Origin: Firmicutes bacterium UBA995
Lineage (GTDB): Bacteria > Bacillota > Sulfobacillia > UBA995
Assembly: GCA_002291985.1 (NCBI GenBank)
Contig: DBBB01000072.1
Span: 1-7,087, forward strand
Direction of reading: 5' to 3'
DNA length: 7,087 bases
Positions 6,013 to 7,087 of the stretch are shown here, piece after piece (the stretch's first letter is position 1; every line of letters starts with the position of its first letter). Below the pieces are notes generated by a model. It was not told the origin of the DNA. It saw only the letters and a program-made list of their open reading frames with translations, and searched no databases. A program made the translations under genes and the position numbers.

Positions 6013-6129
6013 CGCTAGCTCGGGTGTCATGGGGCCTGTTGGAGAAGGGACGGCATCGGGTCGGGCATAGAAGGTGAAGCTCCGGCCGTGGTCGAATGAG
6101 CAGGTATCCGAAACGCGGTCGGAGGCGGT

Positions 6130-6519
6130 ATGCGGCTCAGTCGCGAACGGCTTCGGGGCCCACTGGCCGGCAAGGTCGAGACGATCAGCGGTCAAACGCT
6201 GTCGTCCTGTTATCAGTGCGGCAAGTGTTCGGCCGGCTGCCCCCTGGAAGACGCCATGGACGTGCTCCCTCACCAGGTAATCCGCGACCTCCAACTCGGT
6301 CGTGAAGAACAGGCTCTGGCGGCCGGCGCCATCTGGCTTTGTGCCGCTTGTCATACTTGCGCTGCCCGGTGCCCCCGGGGCGTTGACCTGTCTCGAATCA
6401 TGGAAGCTTTGCGGGCGGTCCGCCTGCGGCGGGGACTGGGTCCCCCCGACCAGACCGCACTGCCGGGCGAGGCGCCCCAGCAGTTGCTGGTCAGCTTCCT
6501 TCGCAAGTACGTCGGATAG
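6130..6519 (+). CDS. hdrC: Heterodisulfide reductase subunit C-like iron-sulfur protein
   Basis: HdrC-type proteins are small ferredoxin-like subunits that pass electrons between HdrA (flavin) and the HdrB catalytic subunit of heterodisulfide reductase-like complexes. The 129-residue product has two complete 4Fe-4S motifs: CYQCGKCSAGCP (Cys27, 30, 33, 37) and CAACHTCAARCP (Cys71, 74, 77, 81), separated by a helical spacer with VIRDLQLGREEQAL. This arrangement is diagnostic. It has no signal peptide or membrane helix, so it is cytoplasmic. The ATG at 6130 is preceded by GGAGG (6121-6125) only 4 nt away, a tight spacing, and an in-frame stop at 6097 rules out a much longer start. It ends in TAG (6517-6519); hdrB follows in the same frame. 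Bacterial Hdr-like complexes reduce disulfides other than CoM-S-S-CoB; the substrate here is unknown. Confidence 0.92.
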   Translation: MRLSRERLRGPLAGKVETISGQTLSSCYQCGKCSAGCPLEDAMDVLPHQVIRDLQLGREEQALAAGAIWLCAACHTCAARCPRGVDLSRIMEALRAVRLRRGLGPPDQTALPGEAPQQLLVSFLRKYVG

Positions 6520-6521
6520 GC

Positions 6522-6527
6522 GGAGGG
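6522..6527 (+). promoter_or_regulatory. Shine-Dalgarno-like site after hdrC
   Basis: GGAGGG lies just past the hdrC stop. Counting 7-8 nt downstream reaches ACG at 6535-6537, in frame with hdrB. A TTG at 6528-6530 is too close to the site and runs into a TAG after seven codons. The site argues that hdrB is initiated separately rather than only by readthrough. Confidence 0.5.
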
Positions 6528-6534
6528 TTGGGCT

Positions 6535-7087
6535 ACGGATACGCGGTATAGTTACTTCCCCGGTTGCACGCTACATGAACAGGCCCGCGCCTTCGACCTG
6601 ACGGCCCGCGACAGCTCAGCCCGACTTGGCATCTCCCTGGTCGAGCTGGAAAGCTGGCAGTGCTGCGGAGCGGTGTTCCCCCTGGCCGGCGACTCCCATG
6701 TCAACCTCCTATCCCCCTACCGCGCCCTGGCCGCCGCCCACCGTCAGGGCCAAGACCTCGTCACCCTGTGCTCGGGGTGTCTGAACGTGCTGAGGCGGAC
6801 CAATCGCCGGGTTGCTGCCGACGCCGAGGTCAGGGAGAAGCTTCGCGCCTCGGTGGAACTGGACTACCAGGGCGAGCGGCAGGTGTACCACCTGCTGGAG
6901 GTACTCCGCGACCAGATTACCTGGGCCAAACTGCGGGCCAACGTCACTCGACCGCTTACCGGGCTCAAGGTCGCGGCCTACTACGGATGCCTGCTGCTGC
7001 GTCCGGAACGAGAGATGGAGTTCGACGATCCGGAATCTCCTTCCCTTTTGCACGATTTGCTGCGCGCCCTGGGGGCGGAGACGGCGG
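6535..7087 (+). CDS. hdrB: Heterodisulfide reductase subunit B-like protein, N-terminal part (runs off right edge)
   Basis: HdrB-type proteins carry CCG domains that bind unusual 4Fe-4S clusters and reduce disulfides in partnership with HdrC. The open frame reads RYSYFPGCTLHEQARAFDLT, then WQCCGAVFPLAGDS, VTLCSGCLNVL and YYGCLLLRP. Counting from 6535, Cys11, Cys43-Cys44, Cys79 and Cys82 form the first CX31CC-X34-CXXC motif, within or next to the family spacing; Cys152 opens the second, which is cut by the window edge. The remaining frame is open and intact. No ATG, GTG or TTG lies in frame between the hdrC TAG (6517-6519) and the conserved YSYFPGC. Candidate starts are ACG at 6535 (good spacing from GGAGGG) and ACG at 6541 (gives the family-like M-R-Y-S-Y). 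The reported start is therefore provisional. Confidence 0.88.

Noticed and set aside
5770..6354. Minus-strand frame of 194 codons overlapping the regulator and hdrC
   Set aside because: It reads the regulator region in the wrong frame and runs antisense through hdrC. The conserved ArsR residues are in the other two frames.

Overview
The window looks like chromosomal DNA from a G+C-rich anaerobic bacterium, most likely a Firmicute of the Clostridia type. This rests on strong GGAGG-type ribosome binding sites, sigma-A-like promoters, a tmRNA ending in a LALAA-type tag, and anaerobe genes (an MttB-family methyltransferase and HdrC/HdrB-like proteins). The lineage is an inference.

Layout. (1) 1-892, minus strand: rph (RNase PH) followed by an overlapping rdgB that runs off the left edge, with a clear promoter at 913-942. 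(2) 1021-1374, minus: a complete tmRNA gene (ssrA) that no protein prediction would show, with its own promoter (1413-1441) and a strong downstream hairpin (987-1016). (3) 1593-3074, plus: a lone MttB-superfamily corrinoid methyltransferase, facing the opposite way to its neighbours. (4) 3176-5962, minus: a compact run of a frameshifted ArsR-family regulator, a CoA-disulfide-reductase-like flavoprotein with a C-terminal rhodanese domain, an N-terminally truncated DsrE-family protein, and smpB. (5) 6130-7087, plus: hdrC and the 5' part of hdrB, running off the right edge and diverging from the regulator.

Two themes stand out. One is trans-translation: smpB and ssrA both lie here on the same strand, with the plus-strand mttB between them. 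The other is sulfur/thiol redox chemistry: a disulfide reductase-rhodanese, a DsrE-type sulfur carrier remnant and HdrBC-like subunits sit around a divergent promoter region with an ArsR-type regulator.

Several genes depart from the norm. The tmRNA lacks a recognisable TTCGA T-loop. The regulator has a frameshift and only a CTG start. The DsrE protein has lost its N-terminal half and lies in frame behind the TAG of the flavoprotein. hdrB lies in frame behind the TAG of hdrC with no ATG, GTG or TTG start. These could be real biology, gene decay or sequence errors; the separate entries say how to tell. No CRISPR array, tRNA, rRNA or insertion sequence was seen.
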